A DNA stretch of 17,148 nucleotides from Bacillota bacterium (GTDB taxonomy: Bacteria; Bacillota; Clostridia; Lachnospirales; Lachnospiraceae): NCBI GenBank assembly GCA_023423335.1, contig JAFAFU010000026.1, positions 1 through 17,148 on the forward strand. The letters are read 5' to 3'. The position numbers were made by a program, and so were the translations under genes. This document shows positions 1 to 7,339 of this stretch, piece after piece. The notes under the pieces are model-generated. The model was given only the letters and a program-made list of their open reading frames with translations, made no database searches and was not told the origin of the DNA. Each line of letters begins with the position of its first letter. Positions within the stretch are counted from its first letter, which is position 1.

Positions 1-603
1 CTCAATCATCTTATCCTCGGCAATCTCTTCCGCTCCTGCTTCAATCATAATGACCTTTTCCTTGGTTGATGCAACCGTGAGGGCTAAGGTAGATTGCTCT
101 CTCTGTGTTGAGGTAGGGTTGAATACCAGCTCACCGTCCACCATACCAACCATTGTAGAAGCGGTTGGTCCGTCAAACGGAATATCGGAAATACAGGTTG
201 CAATTGCAGAACCAAGCATTGCAGCCAGCTCCGGCGGGCAGTCCTGGTCTACGCAAAGCACCAGATTGTTCAAGGTAACATCATTACGGTAATCCTTCGG
301 AAATAAAGGCCTCATCGGGCGGTCAATAACGCGGGAGGTTAAGATGGCATTTTCAGAGGGTTTGCTCTCTCTCTTGATAAAGCCTCCCGGTATCTTACCA
401 ACTGCATATAATTTCTCTTCATACTCTACACTTAAAGGGAAGAAGTCGATCCCTTCTCTGGGCTTATCCGATGCTGTTGCCGTAGATAATACAACCGTAT
501 CGCCATAGTGCATCAATGCGGCGCCATTGGCTTGCGCAGCTACTCTTCCGATATCAACGGTAAGGGTTCTGCCTGCAAGCTCCATTGAATAACTTTTGTA
601 CAT
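1..603 (-). CDS. pnp: Polyribonucleotide nucleotidyltransferase (PNPase), N-terminal part
   Basis: Phosphorolytic 3'-5' exoribonuclease that acts in mRNA turnover. Only the first 201 codons are in the window; the rest lies beyond position 1. The visible part is the first RNase PH-like domain, with the family's GKIPGGFIKRESKPSE stretch followed by the SRVIDRPMRPLFP block. Two in-phase ATGs (609 and 603) are possible; 603 is preferred because AAAGGAG lies about 8 bases upstream of it but only 2 from the first. The gene has its own extended -10 promoter and a structured leader, and is separated from rpsO by two accessory genes. Identity is certain from the motifs; nothing can be said of the KH and S1 domains outside the window. 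Confidence 0.97.
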   Translation of the reverse strand, partial: MYKSYSMELAGRTLTVDIGRVAAQANGAALMHYGDTVVLSTATASDKPREGIDFFPLSVEYEEKLYAVGKIPGGFIKRESKPSENAILTSRVIDRPMRPLFPKDYRNDVTLNNLVLCVDQDCPPELAAMLGSAIATCISDIPFDGPTASTMVGMVDGELVFNPTSTQREQSTLALTVASTKEKVIMIEAGAEEIAEDKMIE

Positions 604-692
604 AGTCATTTCTCCTTTTTATTATTCATTTAAGCCAGAAACAGGTATTATCCCTGCACTCTGGCGCTGCAGAGCCGGAGGCACCGAAACAA

Positions 693-734
693 CTGAAAAA
701 TCTACCGAAAACGATTGTCCGGTAACCTTTTCAG
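693..734 (-). promoter_or_regulatory. Long hairpin in the pnp 5' leader
   Basis: In the pnp transcript, CTGAAAA pairs with TTTTCAG (7 bp). After a 3x3 internal loop, TACCG pairs with CGGTA (5 bp) around a 12-base loop. It lies about 90 bases before the pnp start and has no U-run, so it is not a terminator. In E. coli, pnp is autoregulated through a leader duplex cut by RNase III and then degraded by PNPase; that this hairpin serves the same purpose is inference. A smaller CTCTG/CAGAG hairpin lies closer to the start codon. Confidence 0.5.
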
Positions 735-771
735 AAGTCTCGGGTTGTCCTCCCGTCACTCTAACTGAATT

Positions 772-780
772 ATTATACCA
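772..780 (-). promoter_or_regulatory. Extended -10 promoter of pnp
   Basis: The minus strand reads TGGTATAAT, a perfect -10 hexamer with the TGn extension. No good -35 hexamer is found 16-18 bases upstream, as is common for extended -10 promoters. Transcription would start near 765 and give a leader of roughly 160 bases. It lies downstream of the terminator at 876-908, so pnp appears to be a separate transcription unit. Confidence 0.6.
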
Positions 781-875
781 TTATTATTACCAATATGCTA
801 CATTTATTTTCACTTGCGGCTAATTTCCGATCGGACGGCATATGCATCCTGCATGGAATGCTTTTTCGGCAAAGC

Positions 876-908
876 AAAAAGGAGCATGCTTGCGGCAGAC
901 TCCTTTTT
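876..908 (-). terminator. Rho-independent terminator after the ymaF-like gene
   Basis: On the minus strand AAAAAGGAG pairs with CTCCTTTTT, and inside it TGC pairs with GCA around a five-base loop. The 3' arm ends in a U-run. It begins 26 bases after the stop of the YmaF-like gene. A-tract and T-tract flank the stem symmetrically, so it could also work on the plus strand. Confidence 0.75.
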
Positions 909-934
909 TTCCGGGTATTATAAGATTTTATTTT

Positions 935-1360
935 TTAATATTTATTATCTCTGCAATCGCAATCATGGCGGTCATCTTTTCTGCGGTCTACTCCGGTCGG
1001 ATTCTCAATTAACGTGGCGGCCTCAAATCTATGCCTGTGTCCGTCGTCAACGGTCGTAACGGATTCAATATAGTGTACATGCCTGTCACCACCTACCGGA
1101 ACCGCACATCCGGTTCTTCCCTTGAATTCATGGCAATGATCATCGTAGGTATCCGTCCTGAAGCATACCTCATGAACATGGTCATGGGTGCCATAAGGAA
1201 TTGCCTCCCCTGATACGGTACAGAAGCGATGGGTATGAGGATCTTCTCCGGCTATCTTGACACTTCCCTGTACCTCATGCACGTGTCTCTTCTCCTCAGG
1301 GCACGGCCTCTGTCCCTGGTAATTCTCCTGATTATTATTCCTGTATCTGTTATATCCCAT
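935..1360 (-). CDS. YmaF-like histidine-rich protein
   Basis: Small soluble protein of 141 residues that resembles the YmaF family, whose function is unknown. Six HxH motifs are visible (residues 26/28, 42/44, 61/63, 75/77, 94/96 and 108/110). They form about three tandem units of roughly 33 residues, each opening with an HVH and closing with an HxH followed by an aromatic residue or EF. The C-terminus holds HDCDC. Regularly spaced HxH pairs suggest metal binding, but this is inference. There is no signal peptide or membrane segment. The start is supported by GGGAAGG about 6 bases upstream. It has its own promoter and terminator, sits between the MATE exporter and pnp, and is unrelated to RNA decay on its face. 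Confidence 0.75.
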   Translation of the reverse strand: MGYNRYRNNNQENYQGQRPCPEEKRHVHEVQGSVKIAGEDPHTHRFCTVSGEAIPYGTHDHVHEVCFRTDTYDDHCHEFKGRTGCAVPVGGDRHVHYIESVTTVDDGHRHRFEAATLIENPTGVDRRKDDRHDCDCRDNKY

Positions 1361-1386
1361 ATTATCCTTCCCTTTCTGCTAAGATG

Positions 1387-1433
1387 CGGCAGCCAATTTG
1401 ACTGCAGCGGCAAACTGATCTGCCGATATTATA
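1387..1433 (-). promoter_or_regulatory. Promoter and foldable leader of the ymaF-like gene
   Basis: A perfect -10 hexamer TATAAT lies at 1428-1433; the -35 is weak. Just after it the leader can fold in two exclusive ways. Either CGGCA (1421-1425) pairs with TGCCG (1408-1412) and a second 7-bp hairpin forms at 1389-1405 (one G-U pair), or CGGCAG (1420-1425) pairs with CTGCCG (1387-1392). The G-U pair is allowed only in minus-strand RNA. The structure could equally be a DNA operator overlapping the transcription start. Confidence 0.4.
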
Positions 1434-1499
1434 TCTTATGAATATCAATAAGGAAGGTGTCCGTTCATGTCAGATTAATTACCGCAGATATTGCGAGCA

Positions 1500-2912
1500 T
1501 CAGGCGACAATATTTTTCAGCCATTTCTTTTTGCGGTAACGACGGATTCCCAGAAACAGCTTATAGAATTCTTCTAACAGGATCATACCATATACCGCGT
1601 AGATCGGGAGCTTAAGAATCAATCCGCCGAGGACTGCCATCGGAATCCCTATCAGCCAGACCCCTGTAACATCCAGAAATAAAGCATACTTGGTATCCCC
1701 GCCGCTTCGAAGGATGGATACGATAAACAAAGCGTTCAGCATCCTGGCTGGCATGTATAGGGCAAAGACCGTAAGACAGAGACGCACATAATCCGCCACC
1801 GTATCCGTAATCTCAAACCAGGAAACAACGATCTCTTTCGACAGGAACACCAGAATTGCTCCTGCTGTTGTAAGAATAAGCTGCAATAGAATATAAATCT
1901 TCGCATGCTCTTCCGCTTCCTTAAGCTCATCCGCTCCCAGCTCATTTCCGAGGATGACCGCAGCGGCCGCACAGATTCCAAAGAAGAAAACCAGGGCAAC
2001 CTGTTCGATGGTATTGGATATGGTGATTGCCGCCGTGGCCTCATCTCCCATTCTGCCATAAACCAGGGAATACATTGTGACCCCCAGCCCCCACATAAAT
2101 TCATTGGCAATGACCGGTGCTGCCGTATAGAAATATTTTACAACAAATGTTCGGGGGAAATACGTCTGCTTTCGTTTTCCGGCCCTGTCCCGGTCCATTT
2201 CGTGATTTTTCAGATGTACGAAGTCCCCTACACCGTTATCTCCCGGTTTATGAAGATGTACAATGACTATAAGGGCAATAAACTCTACAATCCTTGCGAT
2301 TAAAGTAGCCAGAGCCGCTCCTGCGACTCCCATGGCCGGGAACCCAAAATGCCCAAAAATCATGGCATAATTAAATCCAACATTCACCAGGATGGCAATC
2401 GAAGTAATGATAACCGGAAGCCTGACATAATTCATGCTCCTGAGGATGGCAATATAGGCATTGGAGATCGCCGTCAGCGGATAGCTTAAGGCTATGATGG
2501 CCAGATATTCAGCGCCTGCCTTAATCGTACCTCCCTGAGGAGTAAAGATACTCATGACCAGCTCCGGACAAAATACACCCGGAATCACGAATAGAAAGGA
2601 ACACCCCACACCAATCATCAGTGACATCCGGAGTACTCTGCGGATATTCAGCAGCTCTCTTTTTCCCCAGTACTGTGCCGCCAAAATACCGGAACCGGAA
2701 CATACTCCGAACATCAACAGGGAAAATACGAAAAATACCCTGTTCGCCAAACCGACTGCTGCGATCTCTGTCTGTCCCAGCTGCCCGATCATCAGCGTAT
2801 CCACCAGATTTAACACATTATTCAGCAGATTTTGCAGAACAATCGGAATTGTGATAGCCATCGCCTTTTTTAGAAAGCTTTTATTTTTCAGAAACAACTT
2901 GAAATATTTCAT
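1500..2912 (-). CDS. MATE-family multidrug/metabolite exporter
   Basis: Integral membrane antiporter of the MATE (NorM/DinF-like) family, 470 residues, the usual length for the family, which exports cationic compounds using an H+ or Na+ gradient. The sequence shows about twelve hydrophobic segments in two homologous halves. The N-terminal half has the typical PIVLQNLLNNVLNLVDTLMI helix and the nearby GQLGQTEIAAVGLANRVFF stretch. A basic cytoplasmic loop near residues 220-255 separates the halves. The start is supported by GGAAAGG 7 bases upstream. It follows the rpsO terminator, but I find no convincing promoter in the gap, so it may depend on readthrough. Substrate cannot be told from sequence. 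Confidence 0.93.
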   Translation of the reverse strand: MKYFKLFLKNKSFLKKAMAITIPIVLQNLLNNVLNLVDTLMIGQLGQTEIAAVGLANRVFFVFSLLMFGVCSGSGILAAQYWGKRELLNIRRVLRMSLMIGVGCSFLFVIPGVFCPELVMSIFTPQGGTIKAGAEYLAIIALSYPLTAISNAYIAILRSMNYVRLPVIITSIAILVNVGFNYAMIFGHFGFPAMGVAGAALATLIARIVEFIALIVIVHLHKPGDNGVGDFVHLKNHEMDRDRAGKRKQTYFPRTFVVKYFYTAAPVIANEFMWGLGVTMYSLVYGRMGDEATAAITISNTIEQVALVFFFGICAAAAVILGNELGADELKEAEEHAKIYILLQLILTTAGAILVFLSKEIVVSWFEITDTVADYVRLCLTVFALYMPARMLNALFIVSILRSGGDTKYALFLDVTGVWLIGIPMAVLGGLILKLPIYAVYGMILLEEFYKLFLGIRRYRKKKWLKNIVA

Positions 2913-2993
2913 AATGTAACCTTTCCGTTATATTGTCAGTACACCGCGGGCCTTTCTTTATGTTCATTGATTATTGGACGGGGCAAACATAAG

Positions 2994-3036
2994 AAAAGCT
3001 GCCCCACCAGAATTGCTTCACGAAATGGGACAGCTT
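2994..3036 (-). terminator. Rho-independent terminator after rpsO
   Basis: AAGCTGTCCCA pairs with TGGGGCAGCTT (11 bp with one G-U) around a loop of about 19 bases and is followed by TTTTCTT. It begins 19 bases after the rpsO stop codon. Confidence 0.75.
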
Positions 3037-3055
3037 CATAATCAACAGGCTATTA

Positions 3056-3322
3056 CTATTTTCTTAAACCTAAACGCTCAATCAGAGTACGGTAACCTTC
3101 AATGTTCGTCTTCTTGAGGTATTCAAGTAATCCACGTCTTTGTCCTACCATCTTAAGAAGACCTCTTCTGGAATGGTGATCCTTCTTATTATTCTTCAGG
3201 TGCTCTGTTAACTCAGTAATTCTCTCTGTTAAAAGCGCAATCTGTACTTCGGGAGATCCGGTATCTTCCGGTGTTCTTCCGTATGCGTTGATAATTTCCT
3301 GTTTCTTCTCTTTACTAATCAT
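3056..3322 (-). CDS. rpsO: 30S ribosomal protein S15
   Basis: Primary binding protein of the 16S rRNA central domain, needed for platform assembly in the small subunit. 88 residues, the family's length. Family blocks are visible: DTGSPEVQIA, then KKDHHSRRGLL and the C-terminal YLKKTNIEGYRTLIERLGL. The start has GGAGG 7 bases upstream. The gene is monocistronic here, with its own promoter (3414-3442) and a terminator directly after it. The usual partner pnp is displaced by about 2.4 kb. Confidence 0.98.
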   Translation of the reverse strand: MISKEKKQEIINAYGRTPEDTGSPEVQIALLTERITELTEHLKNNKKDHHSRRGLLKMVGQRRGLLEYLKKTNIEGYRTLIERLGLRK

Positions 3323-3413
3323 GATAATTCCTCCATTAATTGAATCGCCGAATACTGAGAAAAAGGTTGGAGTGTCCTAATTCCGGGTAAAGGCTGGTCT
3401 TGTTACATCTGGT

Positions 3414-3442
3414 ATCTTAACATATTATGATCTTATTGTAAA
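3414..3442 (-). promoter_or_regulatory. Promoter of rpsO
   Basis: TTTACA (-35, 3437-3442) and TAAGAT (-10, 3414-3419) are separated by exactly 17 bases on the minus strand. The start near 3407 gives a leader of about 85 bases. Within it CCGGAAT can pair with ATTCGG (one bulged base) around a long loop. S15 represses its own mRNA through leader structures in several bacteria, but I cannot confirm a known S15 motif here. Confidence 0.65.
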
Positions 3443-3476
3443 CAATTATTTGATGTTTTACAACAATTTATTGCCT

Positions 3477-3508
3477 AAAAAGGCCGGACAGCTTTTGCCG
3501 TCCGGCCT
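3477..3508 (-). terminator. Strong Rho-independent terminator of the zinc-ribbon gene
   Basis: AGGCCGGAC pairs with GTCCGGCCT, extended inward by G-U, G-C and C-G to an AAAA loop, and is followed by a run of U. It starts 11 bases after the stop codon of the zinc-ribbon membrane protein and isolates it from the rpsO promoter. Confidence 0.92.
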
Positions 3509-3519
3509 CATATGTATTA

Positions 3520-4152
3520 TTAGCTTATCTTTGACCCACAGCCTGCACAGAAGGTAGCTCCTGTCACATTCATCTTACCGCAATTGGGACAAATCGCCCC
3601 GGGGACAGCCTGTTGAACCGGTTGCTGGTACATCGGAGGCACTTGCTGGTACATCGCCATACTTACGGGAGCTTCGCCCAGTATCTTGACAACAAAGCCA
3701 AACTTAACTTCCTTATTTCTTAAAGCCTGGATAATGAAAATAATGAATACGATTACTACAACAAATTCGAGAACGTCCTTCCCATACTTCAGAACATACT
3801 GGAGCGCATTCTGGAATGCATTCAGATCGTGAAGATCCTTTAAATCCTCAAGACTGTAGGTGTAAACACTGCTTACATTGAATTCCTGGGGTGTAACCAA
3901 TTCTACAAAATACTCCAATACAGTAAAGAAAAGGTTAACTAACTGGATCAGAGCTGCAATAATAAAGGATTGCTTTACTGCATTCTTAATCTTATCATCA
4001 AACTGGAAGCCGAAGACAACTGCCGCAAAAAGAACCGCCACCAGAAGTCCCCCGCTTAAGCTGAATGTCAGCAGATAGCCAATAAGATAAGCCAGCACAC
4101 ATAAAATTGTTGTCGGAATGCCAAAATTTCTTTTTTCACTGATTTTATCCAT
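3520..4152 (-). CDS. Membrane protein with C-terminal zinc ribbon, function unknown
   Basis: 210-residue protein not assigned to a function. Four hydrophobic segments are visible (about residues 14-32, 34-50, 62-82 and 127-144). A Q/P/M-rich linker (165-184) follows, then a C-terminal zinc ribbon with C188xxC191 and C202xxC205. Such membrane-plus-zinc-ribbon proteins are common in clostridia and mostly uncharacterised. The start at 4152 is chosen over an upstream GTG at 4203 because GGGAGG lies 5 bases before it and the extra N-terminal residues overlap a leader hairpin. It has its own promoter and a very strong terminator, so it is monocistronic between the ribF operon and rpsO. Confidence 0.8.
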   Translation of the reverse strand: MDKISEKRNFGIPTTILCVLAYLIGYLLTFSLSGGLLVAVLFAAVVFGFQFDDKIKNAVKQSFIIAALIQLVNLFFTVLEYFVELVTPQEFNVSSVYTYSLEDLKDLHDLNAFQNALQYVLKYGKDVLEFVVVIVFIIFIIQALRNKEVKFGFVVKILGEAPVSMAMYQQVPPMYQQPVQQAVPGAICPNCGKMNVTGATFCAGCGSKIS

Positions 4153-4195
4153 AATAACCTCCCATTCTGCCGTCAGGCAGTAAATATACTGAGCG

Positions 4196-4216
4196 AAAAG
4201 CACGCTCCGTGCTTTT
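4196..4216 (-). terminator. Terminator-like hairpin between ribF and the zinc-ribbon gene
   Basis: AAAAGCACG pairs with CGTGCTTTT (9 bp) around a 3-base loop. On the minus strand only four U close the 3' arm; on the plus strand six T follow, so it is at best a weak minus-strand terminator. It lies downstream of the promoter at 4277-4305 and upstream of the start at 4152, so it sits inside the leader of the zinc-ribbon mRNA. It is also the only candidate end for the ribF operon transcript. An alternative stem, GAGCG (4203-4207) with CGCTC (4191-4195), would break it. Confidence 0.5.
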
Positions 4217-4276
4217 TTCGGATGAAAAATAATTTTCTTTCAGCCTATGCTCCTTCCAAAACAAATATTTGCATAC

Positions 4277-4305
4277 ATATTACCATATTACGTTAAATCA
4301 GTCAA
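4277..4305 (-). promoter_or_regulatory. Promoter of the zinc-ribbon membrane protein gene
   Basis: TTGACT (-35, 4300-4305) and TAATAT (-10, 4277-4282) are separated by exactly 17 bases, and the -10 is preceded by TGG, an extended -10. The -35 begins 11 bases after the ribF stop. The predicted leader is about 118 bases. Confidence 0.75.
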
Positions 4306-4315
4306 TAAAAACAGC

Positions 4316-5254
4316 CTATGGAAGGTATCCGAAAAGCTTATCCTGAAAATATCTTCGGGACATCAAAATATCCTCCTGCATTTTATCCTTCAGCTCTTCC
4401 AGAGAAGTAAATTTGACCTCCGGTCTTAAAAAACGGAGCACCTCAACCTCGATATTCTGACCGTAAAGATCCCGGTCAAAATCCAGCAGATAGGTTTCCA
4501 CACCCTTATTGTCTTCTACTCCAACCGTCGGCTTATAACCGATATTCGTTACCCCGGGATGATATTCCCCATTTATTGCGGTTCTGGTAACATATACCCC
4601 GCAGGGCGGCAGAAGCTTATTAACCGGCGGGATTAGATTAGTTGTGGGCATCCCTAAGGTTCTGCCGATTTTCCTTCCGTGCAGGACCTTGCCAAAGATG
4701 GTATAGGGCTGGCCAAGCATCTCATTAACCGCTTCCATATTCCCCTCCGACAGTTCCCTGCGGATTGCCGAGCTGCTGATAATGGTATGGTGCCATCGTT
4801 TTTTATCACAGGCGACAACCTGATAGCCATACCTGCTTTCCAGTTCCTTAAGCAGGTGGATATCTCCTCTCCGGTTATGACCGAAGCGGTAATCCTTTCC
4901 CACAATGATGATCTTGGCATCCAGTTTCCCGACAAGGATGTCCCGGATAAAATCCTCCGGTTCAATGTTTTTCGTTTCCTCCGTAAAGGGATAGGAAACC
5001 AGGATATCCATACCGGTTCTCTTAAGCTTCTCCATCTTCTCTTCCTCTGTATAGATCAGCTCAAAGTCTTTTTTGGAGAACAGATTACCCGGGTGGAACA
5101 AAAAGCTGAACATTACAGCCGTATAGCCTTGCCGCTTCAGATCAATGACCTGTCCCATCAGATGCTGGTGTCCCAGATGGAGTCCATCAAATTTACCCAA
5201 GGTAACCGCACTGTTATTAAGTTTAAATTCTGTATTTCCTGCTATATAATCCAT
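4316..5254 (-). CDS. ribF: Bifunctional riboflavin kinase / FAD synthetase
   Basis: Cytoplasmic enzyme that phosphorylates riboflavin to FMN and then adenylylates FMN to FAD. 312 residues from the start chosen here. The N-terminal FAD synthetase domain shows GKFDGLHLGH (20-29) and ISSSAIR (159-165), the HxGH and ISSTxIR nucleotidyltransferase signatures. The C-terminal flavokinase domain shows GMPTTN (201-206) and ETYLLDFDRDLYG (253-265). I prefer the ATG at 5254, with GGAG 8 bases upstream and good family N-terminus, over a GTG at 5302 that lies 6 bases after truB without a ribosome binding site. It is the last gene of the rimP operon; no FMN riboswitch is visible before it. Confidence 0.96.
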   Translation of the reverse strand: MDYIAGNTEFKLNNSAVTLGKFDGLHLGHQHLMGQVIDLKRQGYTAVMFSFLFHPGNLFSKKDFELIYTEEEKMEKLKRTGMDILVSYPFTEETKNIEPEDFIRDILVGKLDAKIIIVGKDYRFGHNRRGDIHLLKELESRYGYQVVACDKKRWHHTIISSSAIRRELSEGNMEAVNEMLGQPYTIFGKVLHGRKIGRTLGMPTTNLIPPVNKLLPPCGVYVTRTAINGEYHPGVTNIGYKPTVGVEDNKGVETYLLDFDRDLYGQNIEVEVLRFLRPEVKFTSLEELKDKMQEDILMSRRYFQDKLFGYLP

Positions 5255-5308
5255 AGAGTAGTCTCCATTCTGGCGCAAATCCGCGAATCCCTGCGGCGGC
5301 ACAATAAA

Positions 5309-6298
5309 TCATAAAAACATCTTAACCGGGTGGAATATCCCGTCTGCCGGGTCAAACCGGTAGATTCCGATGAACTCCTGCTCCGCGTCATATACTCTGA
5401 CCTTAAGGCCTGCCCCGACAGGTTCATCCTGTCCCGATATCCGGTCAAATCCACCTGCCGCCAAATTCGGAGTATCCGGCTTAACATTCCGGACAAACCG
5501 GTTTACCGCATAATCCGTTTCTTCAATATACTCCGGGGGAAAAGCATTCCCATTATGGACAAATCGGTCATATTCCTTACCGATAATAATTTTTTTATAG
5601 CCGATGAACAGCTCATCCACCGGAACGATATGCTCCGATAGCCTTTGCTGTCCCGTCAGCTCTTCCACCTCGGACAGCCTAAGGGCGTCCTTAAGGAGAA
5701 AGCTTCCTACTCTGGTTCTGACCAGGCTCTTCATGGCTCCGCCGCACCCGAGGGCATCCCCGATGTCATGGAGCAGTGTCCTGATATAGGTCCCCTTTCC
5801 GCAGTCAACGGATACCGTAACCTCATGGGTCTCTTCGGAATAATGAAGAAGCCTGATGTCACCGATCGTAACTCTCCGGGTGCTCCGTTCGATTTCCTTC
5901 CCCTGCCTGGCCAGTTCATACAGCTTCTTACCGTTTATCTTGATTGCGGAGTACATCGGAGGCAGCTGGTCGTATCCCCCGATAAAGCTCTTGATTGCCG
6001 CTGTTATCTCCGGCAGGCCTGCCGTTACCTCTTTCCTTTTCAATACCTGCCCCGTCAGATCCTGGGTATCTGTAACCAATCCCAGCTTCATAACGGCTTC
6101 ATAAGTCTTGTCCTTATCCGTGATCAGATCCACCAGCTTTGTGCCTTTACCCAGGCAGACAGGCAGAACCCCCTCTGCCTCCGGGTCCAGAGTTCCGGTA
6201 TGACCTATTTTTTTCATTTTTAAGATACCTCTCATTTTAGCAACTACATCATGAGAGGTATATCCTTTTTCCTTATATATATTAATTATCCCATTCAC
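5309..6298 (-). CDS. truB: tRNA pseudouridine-55 synthase
   Basis: Converts U55 of the T-arm of tRNAs to pseudouridine and acts as a tRNA folding chaperone. 329 residues, normal to slightly long. The catalytic block GHTGTLDPEAEGVLP is at residues 32-46 with the nucleophile Asp38. Other family blocks are DKTYEA, PPMYSAIKINGKKLYELAR and GTYIRTLLHDIG. The C-terminal part resembles the domain that follows the catalytic core in bacterial TruB. The start is a GTG, because the in-phase codon before NGIINIY is GTG; GAGGAG lies 12 bases upstream, a rather long spacing. It sits between nrnA (gap 23 bases) and ribF, as in many Firmicutes. Confidence 0.97.
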   Translation of the reverse strand: MNGIINIYKEKGYTSHDVVAKMRGILKMKKIGHTGTLDPEAEGVLPVCLGKGTKLVDLITDKDKTYEAVMKLGLVTDTQDLTGQVLKRKEVTAGLPEITAAIKSFIGGYDQLPPMYSAIKINGKKLYELARQGKEIERSTRRVTIGDIRLLHYSEETHEVTVSVDCGKGTYIRTLLHDIGDALGCGGAMKSLVRTRVGSFLLKDALRLSEVEELTGQQRLSEHIVPVDELFIGYKKIIIGKEYDRFVHNGNAFPPEYIEETDYAVNRFVRNVKPDTPNLAAGGFDRISGQDEPVGAGLKVRVYDAEQEFIGIYRFDPADGIFHPVKMFL

Positions 6299-6321
6299 TT
6301 AAGCTTAGATCTCCTCAAACA

Positions 6322-7314
6322 TTAATCCATCGATTTCAGTTCCTTTAGCTGAACCTCTATCTGCTCTGCCAGCTCATTCATGATATCAGGAACGCTGCCA
6401 TGCATCGTGCAGCCTGCCGCCTTAACATGACCGCCGCCACCAAAATATACCGCAATCTTACTGACATTGATTTCTCCGTTGGAACGCAGGCTGACCTTGT
6501 ATTCCCGGGGTAGGGTCTCATAAATAAAGATTGCCACCTCGGTTCCCTTCGTTACCCTGAGCTGGTCAATCACACCATCCAGGTCTCCATGATCCGCTTC
6601 ATAGAAATCCTGTACCTGGCGGCTGATTGAGGATGCGATAACCCTTCCCTGAAGTAACAGGCGGCTCTCCATCAGACAGCGGCCTAATAATTGTGTTTGC
6701 ATATAGGTTCTGCCATAGAAGGTTTCATCAATCAGCTTCGAAAAGGGAATTCCCTTATTCATCAGGCTGCCGGCGACCTTCAGTGTCTTCTGGGAGGTAT
6801 TCGCATGCTTATATACCCCGGTATCATGAATGATACCGACAAATAAGCAAGCCGCCACCTCCTTCGTGATTCTGCTTTCCTCAAACAGGTCAAACAGAAC
6901 CTCACAGGTGGAAGAGGAATCGTCTATAACATGGTTTTTAAGAGCAAACAGATTGTTGCTGATATGATGGTCAATATTCAGTGTCATCTTAGCTGTATGA
7001 AAGAACTTAAGTGCATTGCCCAGCCTGTCCAGTCCTCCGCAATCCAAAGAAATGAACAGGTCATATTCCAGCTCCGTCTCATAGGTATGCCGGATATCCT
7101 CCGTACCCGGTAAAATCCGGAATTCATTTCCGAAGGGCTCAAGATATACATCCACCTGTTCAATGCCGAAGGCTTCCCTATTCTGTTTCAGATACAGGTA
7201 GAGCGCAGTACAGGAGCCGACACAGTCCCCGTCCGGTCTGATATGCCCCGCAATGGCAATCTTCTGCTTTCCCCGAACAACTTCATCCATCTTCTCAAGC
7301 ATTTTTCTACTCAT
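6322..7314 (-). CDS. nrnA: DHH/DHHA1 phosphoesterase: oligoribonuclease and pAp phosphatase
   Basis: Degrades 2-5 nucleotide RNAs left by other RNases and dephosphorylates 3'-phosphoadenosine 5'-phosphate, in the cytoplasm. 330 residues, as expected for the NrnA family. Metal ligands are visible: H24 with D28 and D30 (GHIRPDGD), D91 (LDCGG), the DHH triad 115-117 and D164 (IIHDTG). The DHHA1 substrate-binding motif GGGGHVKAAG is at 292-301. AAGGTGG 7-8 bases before an upstream ATG precedes the start region; the chosen ATG is the one that gives the family N-terminus. It sits between rbfA and truB, its usual place in clostridia. Confidence 0.95.
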   Translation of the reverse strand: MSRKMLEKMDEVVRGKQKIAIAGHIRPDGDCVGSCTALYLYLKQNREAFGIEQVDVYLEPFGNEFRILPGTEDIRHTYETELEYDLFISLDCGGLDRLGNALKFFHTAKMTLNIDHHISNNLFALKNHVIDDSSSTCEVLFDLFEESRITKEVAACLFVGIIHDTGVYKHANTSQKTLKVAGSLMNKGIPFSKLIDETFYGRTYMQTQLLGRCLMESRLLLQGRVIASSISRQVQDFYEADHGDLDGVIDQLRVTKGTEVAIFIYETLPREYKVSLRSNGEINVSKIAVYFGGGGHVKAAGCTMHGSVPDIMNELAEQIEVQLKELKSMD

Positions 7315-7339
7315 CCAACATCCACCTTATCCTTGAAGT

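Noticed and set aside
814..1059. Plus-strand frame of 81 codons near the ymaF-like gene
   Set aside because: It crosses the terminator hairpin at 876-908 and overlaps the real minus-strand gene; no ribosome binding site.
2913..2993. A MATE promoter (TTGCCC, 18 bases, CATAAA)
   Set aside because: Both hexamers are poor and spacing is not ideal, so I do not list it as a feature.
5255..5308. FMN riboswitch in front of ribF
   Set aside because: The gap to truB is about 54 bases, too short for the aptamer, and no conserved RFN segments are visible. ribF is inside the operon.
4679..5314. Plus-strand 211-codon frame opposite ribF
   Set aside because: Shadow of ribF on the opposite strand, without a ribosome binding site or recognisable domains.
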